From assembly GCA_947303165.1 (NCBI GenBank), contig CAMYXE010000036.1, positions 1-7,002 on the forward strand: a stretch of DNA of 7,002 nt, given 5' to 3'. Of this stretch, positions 1 to 6,502 are shown in pieces; position 1 is the first letter of the stretch, and each line of letters begins with the position of its first letter. A program made the translations under genes and the position numbers. The notes below the pieces were generated by a model that was given only the letters and a program-made list of their open reading frames with translations, was not told the DNA's origin and made no database searches. This DNA is from an uncultured Pseudomonadota bacterium (GTDB taxonomy: Bacteria > Pseudomonadota > Alphaproteobacteria > Rs-D84).

Positions 1-1460
1 CTGGTCTGCCACATATCGGGACTTTTGGCGAGGTTGCAAAAACCAGTATGGTTCGTTGGGCGTTTTCAAAATTGTCCGATATTCCCACGCGCCTAATTGC
101 GTTTTCTGATGATATGGACGGTTTACGCAAGGTTCCAACCAATATTCCAAATCAAGAAGAGACAGCAAAATATCTTGGGTGTCCACTTACAAGTGTCCCA
201 GACCCATTTGGGAAATTTGCCAGTTTTGCGGAACACAATAATGTTATGATGTGTGAATTTCTGGACAGATATGGTTTTGATTATGAATTCAGAAGTTCTA
301 CCCAAATGTATAAATCTGGTGCATTTAATGATGCGCTGATGCAAGTTTTGAAAAACTATGACAAGATTATGGCAATAATGTTGCCTTCGTTACGCGAAGA
401 AAGACGCAAAACTTACAGTCCAATTATGCCGATTTCGCCATCAACGGGGCATGTTCTTGAAGTGCCGATTTTATCTGTGAATCCTGAAAAGGGCACTGTT
501 GTATTTGAAGACGAAGATGGCACACGTGTTGAACAATCTGTATTAAATGGTATGGCAAAGTTACAATGGAAGGCTGATTGGGCTATGCGTTGGTTGGCAT
601 TGGATGTCGATTATGAAATGTGTGGTATGGATTTAACGGATTCTTATAAATTGTCCGGTCAAATTGTAGAGGTGTTGGGTGGCAAGGCGCCTGCAAATCT
701 GACATATCAATTATTTGTGGATAAATTCGGTCAAAAGATTTCCAAAACCAAAGGAAACGGTATCAGTATCGAACAGTGGCTGACTTATGCGAACCCGGAA
801 AGCTTGTCTTTGTTTATGTATACCAAACCTACAACCAGTAAACGTTTATATTTTGATGTGATTCCGCGTAATGTTGATGAATATTATCAATATCTGAATG
901 CCTATGATAAACAAGATGACCTGGCAAAGATGTCAAATCCGGTTGTCTATATTCATCGTGACAAGGGTGTCCCAAGTGGTCGTATGCCGATATCCTATAA
1001 TATCTTGTTAAATTTGGCCAGTGCGGCAAATACGGAACGTTTAGAAGATATGTGGGGGTATATTACTGCATATAACCCCAATTTTAGCCCCGAAAATAAT
1101 CCAGACCTGGATATGATGGCAAAATGCGCTGTGCATTATTATCATGATTTTGTAAAGCCCAATAAACATTATCGTTTGCCAACAGATCAAGAAAAGATTA
1201 TCTTACAAGATTTGTCGAACGGATTAACGCAATTTATTGGAAAGTCTGGAATAGAAAAAGACCTTGAAACGTATTGCTATGATATCGGTAAAAAATATTA
1301 TGGAACCGAAAAATTGCGTGACTTTTTCGCAATGTTTTATAATGTATTATTGGGACAAGAAACAGGTCCCCGGTTGCCTAATTTTATCATGATTTACGGT
1401 TTGGAAAAAACGCAAGAGATGATAAATAATGCTTTAAATTCCAAAGCAACCCAAGAATAA
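1..1460 (+). CDS. lysK: Class I lysyl-tRNA synthetase (LysRS1), 5'-truncated by window edge
   Basis: Attaches lysine to tRNA-Lys in the cytoplasm, using a Rossmann-fold class I catalytic domain. The reading frame is open to the left edge. From base 3 it reads GLPHIGTFGEVAKTSMVRWAF, containing the HIGH-type signature (PHIGT, bases 9-23) in the context usual for bacterial LysRS1. The ATG at 48 is therefore an internal methionine, not the start. The KMSKS-type loop is KISKTKGNG (bases 735-761), with Thr in place of the usual second Ser. The C-terminal half should be the helical anticodon-binding region of this family. About 485 residues are visible; the family is usually about 510-550 residues, so roughly 30-60 N-terminal residues lie outside. 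The next gene, 14 bases downstream, is a class II enzyme for the same reaction. Family assignment is firm from both signature motifs; the alphaproteobacterial link is inference. Confidence 0.93.
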   Translation, partial: GLPHIGTFGEVAKTSMVRWAFSKLSDIPTRLIAFSDDMDGLRKVPTNIPNQEETAKYLGCPLTSVPDPFGKFASFAEHNNVMMCEFLDRYGFDYEFRSSTQMYKSGAFNDALMQVLKNYDKIMAIMLPSLREERRKTYSPIMPISPSTGHVLEVPILSVNPEKGTVVFEDEDGTRVEQSVLNGMAKLQWKADWAMRWLALDVDYEMCGMDLTDSYKLSGQIVEVLGGKAPANLTYQLFVDKFGQKISKTKGNGISIEQWLTYANPESLSLFMYTKPTTSKRLYFDVIPRNVDEYYQYLNAYDKQDDLAKMSNPVVYIHRDKGVPSGRMPISYNILLNLASAANTERLEDMWGYITAYNPNFSPENNPDLDMMAKCAVHYYHDFVKPNKHYRLPTDQEKIILQDLSNGLTQFIGKSGIEKDLETYCYDIGKKYYGTEKLRDFFAMFYNVLLGQETGPRLPNFIMIYGLEKTQEMINNALNSKATQE

Positions 1461-1474
1461 CAAAGGAAAGCAAA

Positions 1475-2941
1475 ATGGCTGAAACCCAAACAATGTCAAC
1501 AAACGAACTAACTGCCCGTTTGCAAAAGGCGGAAAATATTCGCGCACGCGATGGTGTTGTATGGAAAGATAAATTTGATCGCACTCACATAATTGCTGAT
1601 GCGCGTAATTTAGCGGACGGAACACCAGTCCGTTTATGTGGGCGTGTGACCGCACTGCGTTGGTTGGGAAAACTGATGTTCGGTCGCCTGTATGATATCC
1701 AGGGCGAAATTCAATTTTCTATGTCGCGAGAAGAGATTGGCGAAGAAGATTACAAATTTATGAAGGCCAATGTTGATATGGGGGACTTTATTGGTGTGAC
1801 TGGTGAATTGTATCATACGACTGCGGGTGAATTGACCGTGCGTGTTTCTCATTACGAGATATTGGCCAAAGCCCTTCGTCCATTGCCAGAAAAATTCCAT
1901 GGATTAAGTGATATGGAAACGCGTTATCGTCAACGCTATTTGGATATAATATCAAATCCAGATGCACGTGCGGCGTTGCTGGGTCGAGTCCAAATGACAC
2001 AAAACCTGCGTGATTATATGAACAGAAACGGGTTCTTGGAAATTGAAACACCTATTATGCAAAATATCGCATCTGGTGCGGCGGCAAGACCATTTACAAC
2101 GCATCACAATGCATTGAATGCAGATTTTCAATTACGTATTTCGCCCGAATTATTTTTAAAGGAGGCGATTGGTGCCGGTTTTGATCGTGTTTACGAAGTC
2201 GCAAAAGATTTTCGTAATGAAGGTATGGATGCAATGCACTTGCAGGAATTTACTATGATTGAATGGTATGCGGCATATTGGGATTACAAACGTAATATTC
2301 AATTCACGTGGGAGCTGGTCCAAGAATTAATTCAAAAGGCCCGTGGCACATTGCAGATTGAATACCAGGGAACAAAATTGGATTTCAGCAAATACGAAAT
2401 GATAGATTATACAGCCAGAATGAATGAGTTGTTCGGTTGCAGTATCTTAGATTTTGATGATGTTAATGTTTTGCGTCAGAAATTGGTTGACCAGGGCATG
2501 TTCCCGATGTCCGAATTGGAAGATTTGAAATCTGTTCCAACATTGGTTGACTATGTCTATAAACGCAAGATTCGCAACCTTATTGTTCAGCCAACATTCC
2601 TGTACAATTATCCGACATATATGGTACCATTGGCGCGTCATAATGACCAAGACGATCGTTGTTTGGATATGTATCAATTGTTGGTTGCGGGTGGTGAATT
2701 GTGCAAGGGGTATTCAGAATTGGTTAATCCGATTCAACAACTTGCCGCATTTGAACAACAGGCGCGCGATATTGCAAACGGTGAAGAAGAAGCATTTAAC
2801 CCAGATAACGATTTTGTTCGTGCGATGGAACATGGTTTTCCACCAATTTCTGGGGTCGGTATGGGCATAGACAGATTGGCTATGATTGTGTTTGATCAAC
2901 CCACCGCGCGCGATGTTGTGTTGTTTCCGATAATGAAATAA
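1475..2941 (+). CDS. lysS: Class II lysyl-tRNA synthetase (LysRS2)
   Basis: A 488-residue homologue of the standard bacterial LysRS, which makes lysyl-adenylate and transfers lysine to tRNA-Lys as a cytosolic dimer. Residues about 50-135 form the N-terminal OB-fold anticodon domain, so this is not an EpmA/PoxA-type truncated paralogue. The class II core follows: motif 1 around GFLEIETPIMQ (186-196), motif 2 FRNEG (246-250), and motif 3 GMGIDRLAM (462-470) with the ATP-binding Arg467. Lysine-site residues matching E. coli Glu240, Glu278, Tyr280 and Glu428 are kept as Glu225, Glu263, Tyr265 and Glu415. Positions matching E. coli Arg269, Asn271 and Asn424 are Met254, Leu256 and Lys411. I made this alignment by eye. 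Start: an AAAGG Shine-Dalgarno sits about 10 bases before the ATG. Length is normal for the family. It is probably co-transcribed with lysK. The substitutions may be lineage-typical or may alter specificity. Confidence 0.93.
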   Translation: MAETQTMSTNELTARLQKAENIRARDGVVWKDKFDRTHIIADARNLADGTPVRLCGRVTALRWLGKLMFGRLYDIQGEIQFSMSREEIGEEDYKFMKANVDMGDFIGVTGELYHTTAGELTVRVSHYEILAKALRPLPEKFHGLSDMETRYRQRYLDIISNPDARAALLGRVQMTQNLRDYMNRNGFLEIETPIMQNIASGAAARPFTTHHNALNADFQLRISPELFLKEAIGAGFDRVYEVAKDFRNEGMDAMHLQEFTMIEWYAAYWDYKRNIQFTWELVQELIQKARGTLQIEYQGTKLDFSKYEMIDYTARMNELFGCSILDFDDVNVLRQKLVDQGMFPMSELEDLKSVPTLVDYVYKRKIRNLIVQPTFLYNYPTYMVPLARHNDQDDRCLDMYQLLVAGGELCKGYSELVNPIQQLAAFEQQARDIANGEEEAFNPDNDFVRAMEHGFPPISGVGMGIDRLAMIVFDQPTARDVVLFPIMK

Positions 2942-2954
2942 AGGTCAAAGTATA

Positions 2955-4355
2955 ATGGAAAGTGCAAAGATTCTTGATGTTGATATTATTACGGCTGATC
3001 ATGATAGGCATAATATAATGTTGATAGATAGTGCACTTGAATCTGGACGCATTGACTCTGATACCGCGGATTATCTTCGTCGCCTGTATGCCGATGGAAT
3101 GTCGTGCTATCGCGAAGTATTTCACATGCTTGGGAAATGTCTTGGTGCGCCAAAAACGGCGGTTATGGAATATGATGTTGAAACAGATTTACCAGTTAAT
3201 AAGACCATACGTATTTCTGATATAAACCCGCTATCATCATATTTGGTTAATCATCGTTTGGACACAGATCCGATGCGAAATCAGTTTTTTACAACGGGGG
3301 CAGCACACAAAATTGATTTATCTGTGTCATCAATTGTAACAGTTATTGTTGGTGCACAAAAGCGTGTAGAACGCGCTATTGACAAGATTGCTGGGAAATA
3401 TTATCGGTTTTTTACCCAAGATGTTATGACCGCCATTAATCGTGTTATCCGGGAATCAGACCAGAATCTGAATACAGATACCATAACCGCAAAAATTCGT
3501 GAACGGTTTGCAAAAAAGTATGTTACTGATGCCGCCGCCGAAGTTTTATCAATCCTTGGACCAAGTGATGATAAATTGGTTGTAAAGATTGTTCGTGAAT
3601 TAGATGGTATCAAAAAACCTTACTTATATCTTAATGATGTGTGGCGGGTCCGTTGTTTATTTGATTTAATTCCCCAGGCGCGCGCATTTATTGAACGTTT
3701 GTGTAATGTTATGCCTGAACGAGTAATTTCTATACGCGACAAATTTTACGATATTGATAATCCGCGTAATCATCGTGATTCAAAGATTATTGTGAATATT
3801 GGAACACCTGATAGTGTGATACCAATGGAAATTATATGCCAAGTGCGAACATTTTTTGAATTTGAACGTAGAACACATGATTACTATGCGTTGTTGCGAG
3901 AGCAACCAGACGCCAAAAACGAACAAATAGAAAAAGATGCTGCAGAACTTATGGAAAACGGTATTAATCAATATAATACAGTAATCTGTCGTTGCTTGGA
4001 TGACTTGTTTGATAGGGTAGGTTGGAATATTTTATACAGCCGTGGTGGTGATGTATCCTTGTTTGATGGTTTTCCAAAAGAAAGCAAACTTTATTATCCC
4101 CAATCAGTATTGGAAAAAATATTCACAAAATTAGATGCCGCGGTCAAGAACGAGATTTTCCATATTACACATTCGTCTTCTAAACTTGATAAAAGTCAGG
4201 AAATTGCAATCTTTCGCTTTATGGCGCGCTTTATATTGGCGTCCGCAATGCCTTGGTCGCATACGGTTGTTAACGTGCCTGGTGAAACGTTATCTGTACG
4301 ATTGTTTAATTTTGTAATGAACGATGTCTATCGGCATTATAATCGTGAAAAGTAG
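2955..4355 (+). CDS. Unknown protein with a putative diverged RelA/SpoT-like nucleotidyltransferase domain
   Basis: A 466-residue soluble protein with no signal peptide or membrane helix. Its start 13 bases after lysS, with AAAGG overlapping the lysS stop, suggests co-transcription. Residues about 208-315 resemble RelA/SpoT synthetase-fold domains. A strand with an acidic residue, NDVWRVRCLFD (227-237), is followed by a helix, then VISIRDKFYD (257-266). Next comes NPRNHRDSKIIVNI (269-282) in the place of the family's NGYRD strand, then MEIICQVRTFFEFERRTHDYY (291-311) in the place of the E-x-Q strand and following helix. Asp228 and Glu292 could be the metal ligands and Arg274 could match the conserved Arg. 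The Gly-Tyr before that Arg is replaced by Asn-His, and I see no clear ATP-binding Arg/Lys segment, so (p)ppGpp synthesis is doubtful. The flanks (1-200 and 320-466) are probably helical and unrecognised. The fold call is a by-eye inference; the gene itself is secure. Confidence 0.85.
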   Translation: MESAKILDVDIITADHDRHNIMLIDSALESGRIDSDTADYLRRLYADGMSCYREVFHMLGKCLGAPKTAVMEYDVETDLPVNKTIRISDINPLSSYLVNHRLDTDPMRNQFFTTGAAHKIDLSVSSIVTVIVGAQKRVERAIDKIAGKYYRFFTQDVMTAINRVIRESDQNLNTDTITAKIRERFAKKYVTDAAAEVLSILGPSDDKLVVKIVRELDGIKKPYLYLNDVWRVRCLFDLIPQARAFIERLCNVMPERVISIRDKFYDIDNPRNHRDSKIIVNIGTPDSVIPMEIICQVRTFFEFERRTHDYYALLREQPDAKNEQIEKDAAELMENGINQYNTVICRCLDDLFDRVGWNILYSRGGDVSLFDGFPKESKLYYPQSVLEKIFTKLDAAVKNEIFHITHSSSKLDKSQEIAIFRFMARFILASAMPWSHTVVNVPGETLSVRLFNFVMNDVYRHYNREK

Positions 4356-4401
4356 TCGTTTGTTGTGGGAATAAAAGTCTTTTTTGCTGAATCTTATTTG
4401 C

Positions 4402-4430
4402 TTGATTTTACATTTTGGTTGTGACACAAT
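4402..4430 (+). promoter_or_regulatory. Possible promoter of the cold-shock gene
   Basis: TTGATT (4402-4407) and CACAAT (4425-4430) are 17 bases apart, each matching four of six sigma-70 consensus bases. Transcription would begin near 4437, just at the left arm of an inverted repeat. The match is modest. The gene could also be reached by read-through from the upstream cluster, since no clear terminator follows 4355. Confidence 0.3.
4419..4429. repeat. Perfect 11-bp palindrome TTGTGACACAA
   Basis: TTGTG and CACAA flank a central A. The palindrome overlaps the spacer and -10 of the candidate promoter at 4402-4430, a position suited to an operator. It is short enough to arise by chance in AT-rich DNA. 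Confidence 0.35.
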
Positions 4431-4437
4431 CCAATTA

Positions 4438-4461
4438 GATTCAACAGGGTATGTTTGAATC
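4438..4461. repeat. Inverted repeat GATTCAA-N10-TTGAATC upstream of the cold-shock gene
   Basis: Two perfect 7-base arms flank a 10-base loop. The repeat ends 27 bases before the chosen start and 14 bases before the Shine-Dalgarno. In RNA it would form a hairpin at the 5' end of the leader. It could be an operator, an RNA-stability element or a temperature-sensitive structure; nothing in the sequence decides between these. Confidence 0.45.
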
Positions 4462-4475
4462 ATGAACAAGGTAGC

Positions 4476-4481
4476 AAAGGA
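4476..4481 (+). promoter_or_regulatory. Ribosome binding site fixing the cold-shock gene start
   Basis: AAAGGA lies seven bases before the ATG at 4489. The upstream in-frame ATG at 4462 has no comparable site and sits against an inverted repeat, so 4489 is preferred. Confidence 0.75.
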
Positions 4482-4488
4482 AAAAAAG

Positions 4489-4833
4489 ATGCGCCAAGGT
4501 AAAGTAAAATGGTACAATGGTAAAAAGTGTTTTGGGTTTATTGCACCTGATACACCAAACGAGGACGGCAATACTGATGATGTATTTGTGCATTCCAGTT
4601 CGTTAAAAGAAGCGGGTTTGCGTTTCTTGAACGAAGGCGATATTGTTGAATTTGAAGAAGAAGTTCGCAATGGCAAGCTGTCCGTGACAACAATCAAACT
4701 GATTCAGCGTGATGAAGAATCCGCAAAAAGATTTCAGGAACGTCGTGCCGAACGCAGACGTGCCCGCGAAGAAAGAAAAAGTCACGAAGAACACAAAGAA
4801 AAACGTTCTGGATTTGCTTTCTGGAAAAAATAA
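4489..4833 (+). CDS. Cold-shock-domain protein with charged C-terminal tail
   Basis: A 114-residue protein with an N-terminal cold-shock domain (about 1-73), a small OB-fold that binds single-stranded RNA or DNA in the cytoplasm, often as an RNA chaperone. MRQGKVKWYN is the usual family opening. RNP1 is KCFGFI (13-18), with Cys for the usual Gly; RNP2 is VFVH (32-35). The loop between them is a few residues longer than in CspA. Residues about 74-114 form a tail rich in Arg, Lys and Glu, ending in SGFAFWKK; it is probably helical and could add RNA contacts. The start at 4489 fits both the domain edge and the Shine-Dalgarno site; an ATG at 4462 would add nine residues that the family does not need. 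The gene appears to be a single transcription unit closed by a strong terminator. The family is sure; whether it is cold-induced is unknown. Confidence 0.92.
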   Translation: MRQGKVKWYNGKKCFGFIAPDTPNEDGNTDDVFVHSSSLKEAGLRFLNEGDIVEFEEEVRNGKLSVTTIKLIQRDEESAKRFQERRAERRRAREERKSHEEHKEKRSGFAFWKK

Positions 4834-4859
4834 AAAATCCCGCAATTGCGGGATTTTTT
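4832..4859. terminator. Rho-independent terminator (perfect 28-bp palindrome)
   Basis: An A-run, the stem ATCCCGC, an AATT loop, the stem GCGGGAT and a T-run together form a perfect palindrome. It starts inside the stop codon of the cold-shock gene. Its symmetry means it could act in both directions, although both neighbours are on the plus strand. Confidence 0.92.
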
Positions 4860-4881
4860 GATAGCTGTTCCAACCTTTATG

Positions 4882-4909
4882 TTGACAAGATAATAAAATG
4901 TTATATCAT
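4882..4909 (+). promoter_or_regulatory. Near-consensus sigma-70-type promoter
   Basis: A perfect -35 TTGACA (4882-4887) is separated by 16 bases from TATCAT (4904-4909), which matches five of six -10 bases. Transcription would begin near 4916, giving a leader of about 16 bases for the 64-aa gene. It lies directly after the upstream terminator, so this gene should be independently transcribed. Confidence 0.75.
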
Positions 4910-4931
4910 CGACTCAGAAAGAGGTATATAG

Positions 4932-5126
4932 ATGGGTGTTTATAACGAATATCTTGGCCGTGAGTTAACTGCTGATGAAGAAAAAATACTAAAAGAAATA
5001 ATAAAGACGTGTTATATAAACGATTGGCACATCCGGGATTTTGCCTATATGAAACTGTCTACTGGACCGAACGTCTTAGAGGCATTGAAAATATACGCAC
5101 AACAACAGCAGAAAGGTGCGCAATAA
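4932..5126 (+). CDS. Small orphan protein, 64 residues, unknown function
   Basis: I do not recognise this protein. It has no signal peptide, membrane helix or cysteine pair. It looks mostly helical: residues about 12-30 (ELTADEEKILKEIIKTCYI) suggest one charged helix and 48-60 another, with a Gln-rich end. A good Shine-Dalgarno (AAAGAGG, 4917-4923) lies eight bases before the ATG. Together with its own strong promoter upstream and a hairpin with a T-run downstream, this makes it a complete single-gene unit and a convincing real gene despite its length. A small regulatory or adaptor protein is possible, but nothing in the sequence shows this. Confidence 0.75.
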   Translation: MGVYNEYLGRELTADEEKILKEIIKTCYINDWHIRDFAYMKLSTGPNVLEALKIYAQQQQKGAQ

Positions 5127-5134
5127 TTCCAAAA

Positions 5135-5156
5135 TGCCCGCAAGGGCGATTTTTTA
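5135..5156 (+). terminator. Small Rho-independent terminator
   Basis: GCCC-GCAA-GGGC (5136-5147) forms a four-pair GC stem, extended by one U-G pair, with a GNRA-type GCAA loop. A T-run follows. The stem is short, so termination may be partial and some transcripts may continue into lemA. Confidence 0.65.
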
Positions 5157-5216
5157 TATAATATTCTTTTATTTTTTGCTTTTTTAATATAAAATTATTC
5201 TGTAATTGATAATAAT

Positions 5217-5223
5217 AAAGGAG
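5217..5223 (+). promoter_or_regulatory. Ribosome binding site fixing the lemA start
   Basis: AAAGGAG lies six bases before the ATG at 5230. The in-frame ATG at 5206 would put this site inside the gene and has no such site of its own. Confidence 0.85.
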
Positions 5224-5229
5224 TTTGCT

Positions 5230-5769
5230 ATGTGGACAGTTATTGGAATTGTTGCGGTATTGGTTTTGTATTTCATCGCGGTTTATAATGGACTTGTTTC
5301 ACGCCGGAACCAGGTGCGCGAGGCATGGGCGACCATAGATACCCAATTAAAACGCCGCTATGATTTAATTCCAAATTTGGTGGAAACTGTGCGTGGTGCA
5401 GCGGCACACGAAAAAGATACACTTGCTGCGGTGATATCTGCGCGGAATGCGGCAATGTCTGCGAATGGTGTCGATGGAAAATCTTCTGCGGAACAGGGAT
5501 TAACTGGTGCGCTTAATAAATTATTCGCATTGGGCGAAGCTTATCCGGCATTGCGTGCAAATGAAAACTTCTTGGAATTGCAACGCGAATTAACCGATAC
5601 GGAAACCAAGATTCAATCTGCACGTCAATTTTATAATACGGTTGTGATGGGGTTAAACACTCAAATTCAACAGTTCCCAAGTAATATTGTTGCACGTATG
5701 TTTAATATTACATCGGAAAAATTATTTGATGAAGCAGAACGTAAAGCACCCCAGGTGAAATTTAATTAA
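5230..5769 (+). CDS. lemA: LemA family membrane-anchored protein
   Basis: A 179-residue protein of normal length for bacterial LemA. Residues about 2-19 form one hydrophobic N-terminal membrane helix. The rest is a helical, probably extracytoplasmic, coiled-coil-like domain. Family marks are YNGLVSRRNQV (19-29), AWATIDTQLKRRYDLIPNLV (32-51), the ARNA segment after the histidine-containing helix (71-74), EAYPALRANENF (103-114), ELTDTETKIQSARQFYN (120-136) and the final FP.NIVARMFN segment (149-159). The biochemical role of LemA is not settled; in other bacteria it is often beside HtpX-type proteases or TPM-domain proteins. Here the following gene, 15 bases on, is neither and is unrecognised. 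The upstream 100 bases are very AT-rich; several TATAAT-like hexamers (for example 5157-5162) occur, but I cannot choose a promoter. The start at 5230 is set by the strong AAAGGAG site. Confidence 0.95.
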   Translation: MWTVIGIVAVLVLYFIAVYNGLVSRRNQVREAWATIDTQLKRRYDLIPNLVETVRGAAAHEKDTLAAVISARNAAMSANGVDGKSSAEQGLTGALNKLFALGEAYPALRANENFLELQRELTDTETKIQSARQFYNTVVMGLNTQIQQFPSNIVARMFNITSEKLFDEAERKAPQVKFN

Positions 5770-5784
5770 ATAAAGGGCATTTAC

Positions 5785-6450
5785 ATGAATCTGATCGATT
5801 GGCAGGTTGCGCGTGCCAGGCTACATGCTATCAATGCGCCCGTAAAATTTATTGATTCGGTGCACTTTTTCTATTGCGACATAGAAAAAATTGATACCCA
5901 CATCATAGATTATACGGTGCAATTATATAATGGCGGATTGATGTATGAACAGATTATGACCATATTAACCAATGCCACTGGCATATCTGGGATTTTTGAT
6001 GTTAATTGCTTTTTTAAAGAATTGGGAACGCATGCCGCAAAATTTAACTTTACACCGGCGCGTATTGCCGCTGATATACAAGAATTTAATGCAGACCTGG
6101 AAAGATATAGTCATGAACTTATACCAATGCGAACTGTACAGAATAAATTCAATAATCCATCAATTGATCAAAACAATCTGGATAAAGTTGCCGATTTTTG
6201 CAGCAACGGTCGTGGAAAGTTCTATCGTGCGGCTATTGATGCGGCAGTGTGGTATATGTTGGGTTTTAAGTCAGCAAATGAATCCATAGAATTTATAAGG
6301 CCATTTATGTCCAAAAATGGCATCGACATTTTAGGGTTATTGAAAAAGACAACTGTGCAAGAATTTGATTTTTCCTCGGCTGCATCTTTGGCGGCTCATG
6401 AATATCCGATTGATACTTTGGCACGAATTTTTGCTTCAATATCAAAATAA
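5785..6450 (+). CDS. Unknown 221-residue protein downstream of lemA
   Basis: I do not recognise this protein. It has no signal peptide or clear membrane segment, so it is probably cytoplasmic. It reads as mostly helical throughout, with aromatic-rich stretches such as DSVHFFYCDIEKID (24-37) and a more polar middle around residues 115-145. Three cysteines (31, 75, 139) are not arranged as a metal site, and no catalytic motif is visible. A Shine-Dalgarno AAAGGG (5772-5777) sits seven bases before the ATG. The 15-base gap after lemA and the shared downstream terminator imply a two-gene operon, so a role linked to LemA or the cell envelope is possible by context only. It is a real gene judged by length, ribosome binding site and terminator placement. 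Confidence 0.85.
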   Translation: MNLIDWQVARARLHAINAPVKFIDSVHFFYCDIEKIDTHIIDYTVQLYNGGLMYEQIMTILTNATGISGIFDVNCFFKELGTHAAKFNFTPARIAADIQEFNADLERYSHELIPMRTVQNKFNNPSIDQNNLDKVADFCSNGRGKFYRAAIDAAVWYMLGFKSANESIEFIRPFMSKNGIDILGLLKKTTVQEFDFSSAASLAAHEYPIDTLARIFASISK

Positions 6451-6482
6451 AAAAACGCCGCCAATTTTGGCGGTGTTTTTTA
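6451..6482. terminator. Bidirectional Rho-independent terminator between convergent genes
   Basis: CGCCGCCAA (6456-6464) pairs with TTGGCGGTG (6467-6475), including one G-U pair, flanked by an A-run and a T-run. It starts at the stop of the 221-aa gene and lies just past the end of the minus-strand gene, so it can serve both. Confidence 0.88.
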
Positions 6483-6502
6483 TGTAATTTTTTTTGTTAC
6501 AT
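6482..6502. repeat. Inverted repeat ATGTAA / TTACAT around a T-run
   Basis: Six-base arms flank a nine-base T-rich loop and overlap the stop codon of the minus-strand gene. Being AT-only and short, it may simply be part of the terminator zone. Confidence 0.25.

Noticed and set aside
48..1460. LysRS1 starting at the ATG at 48
   Set aside because: The frame continues upstream with GLPHIGTFGEV, the essential HIGH-type motif, so the real start is outside the window.
2547..2870. 107-codon plus-strand open frame inside lysS
   Set aside because: It is an out-of-frame shadow of the well-conserved class II catalytic domain.
1..2941. A pyrrolysine system
   Set aside because: Two LysRS types recall Methanosarcina, but the window shows no pylS/pylB/C/D genes, no tRNA-Pyl and no in-frame amber codon.
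4356..4400. Terminator after the third gene of the LysRS cluster
   Set aside because: Only a weak AAAAG/CTTTT pairing is present, without a GC stem, so I could not call a terminator.
4462..4488. Nine-residue N-terminal extension of the cold-shock protein
   Set aside because: No ribosome binding site precedes 4462, an inverted repeat abuts it, and the family normally begins at the MRQGKVKW position, which has a well-placed AAAGGA.
4290..4697. 135-codon minus-strand open frame across the cold-shock gene leader
   Set aside because: It lies antisense to a firm gene, spans a promoter region, and has no recognisable protein features.
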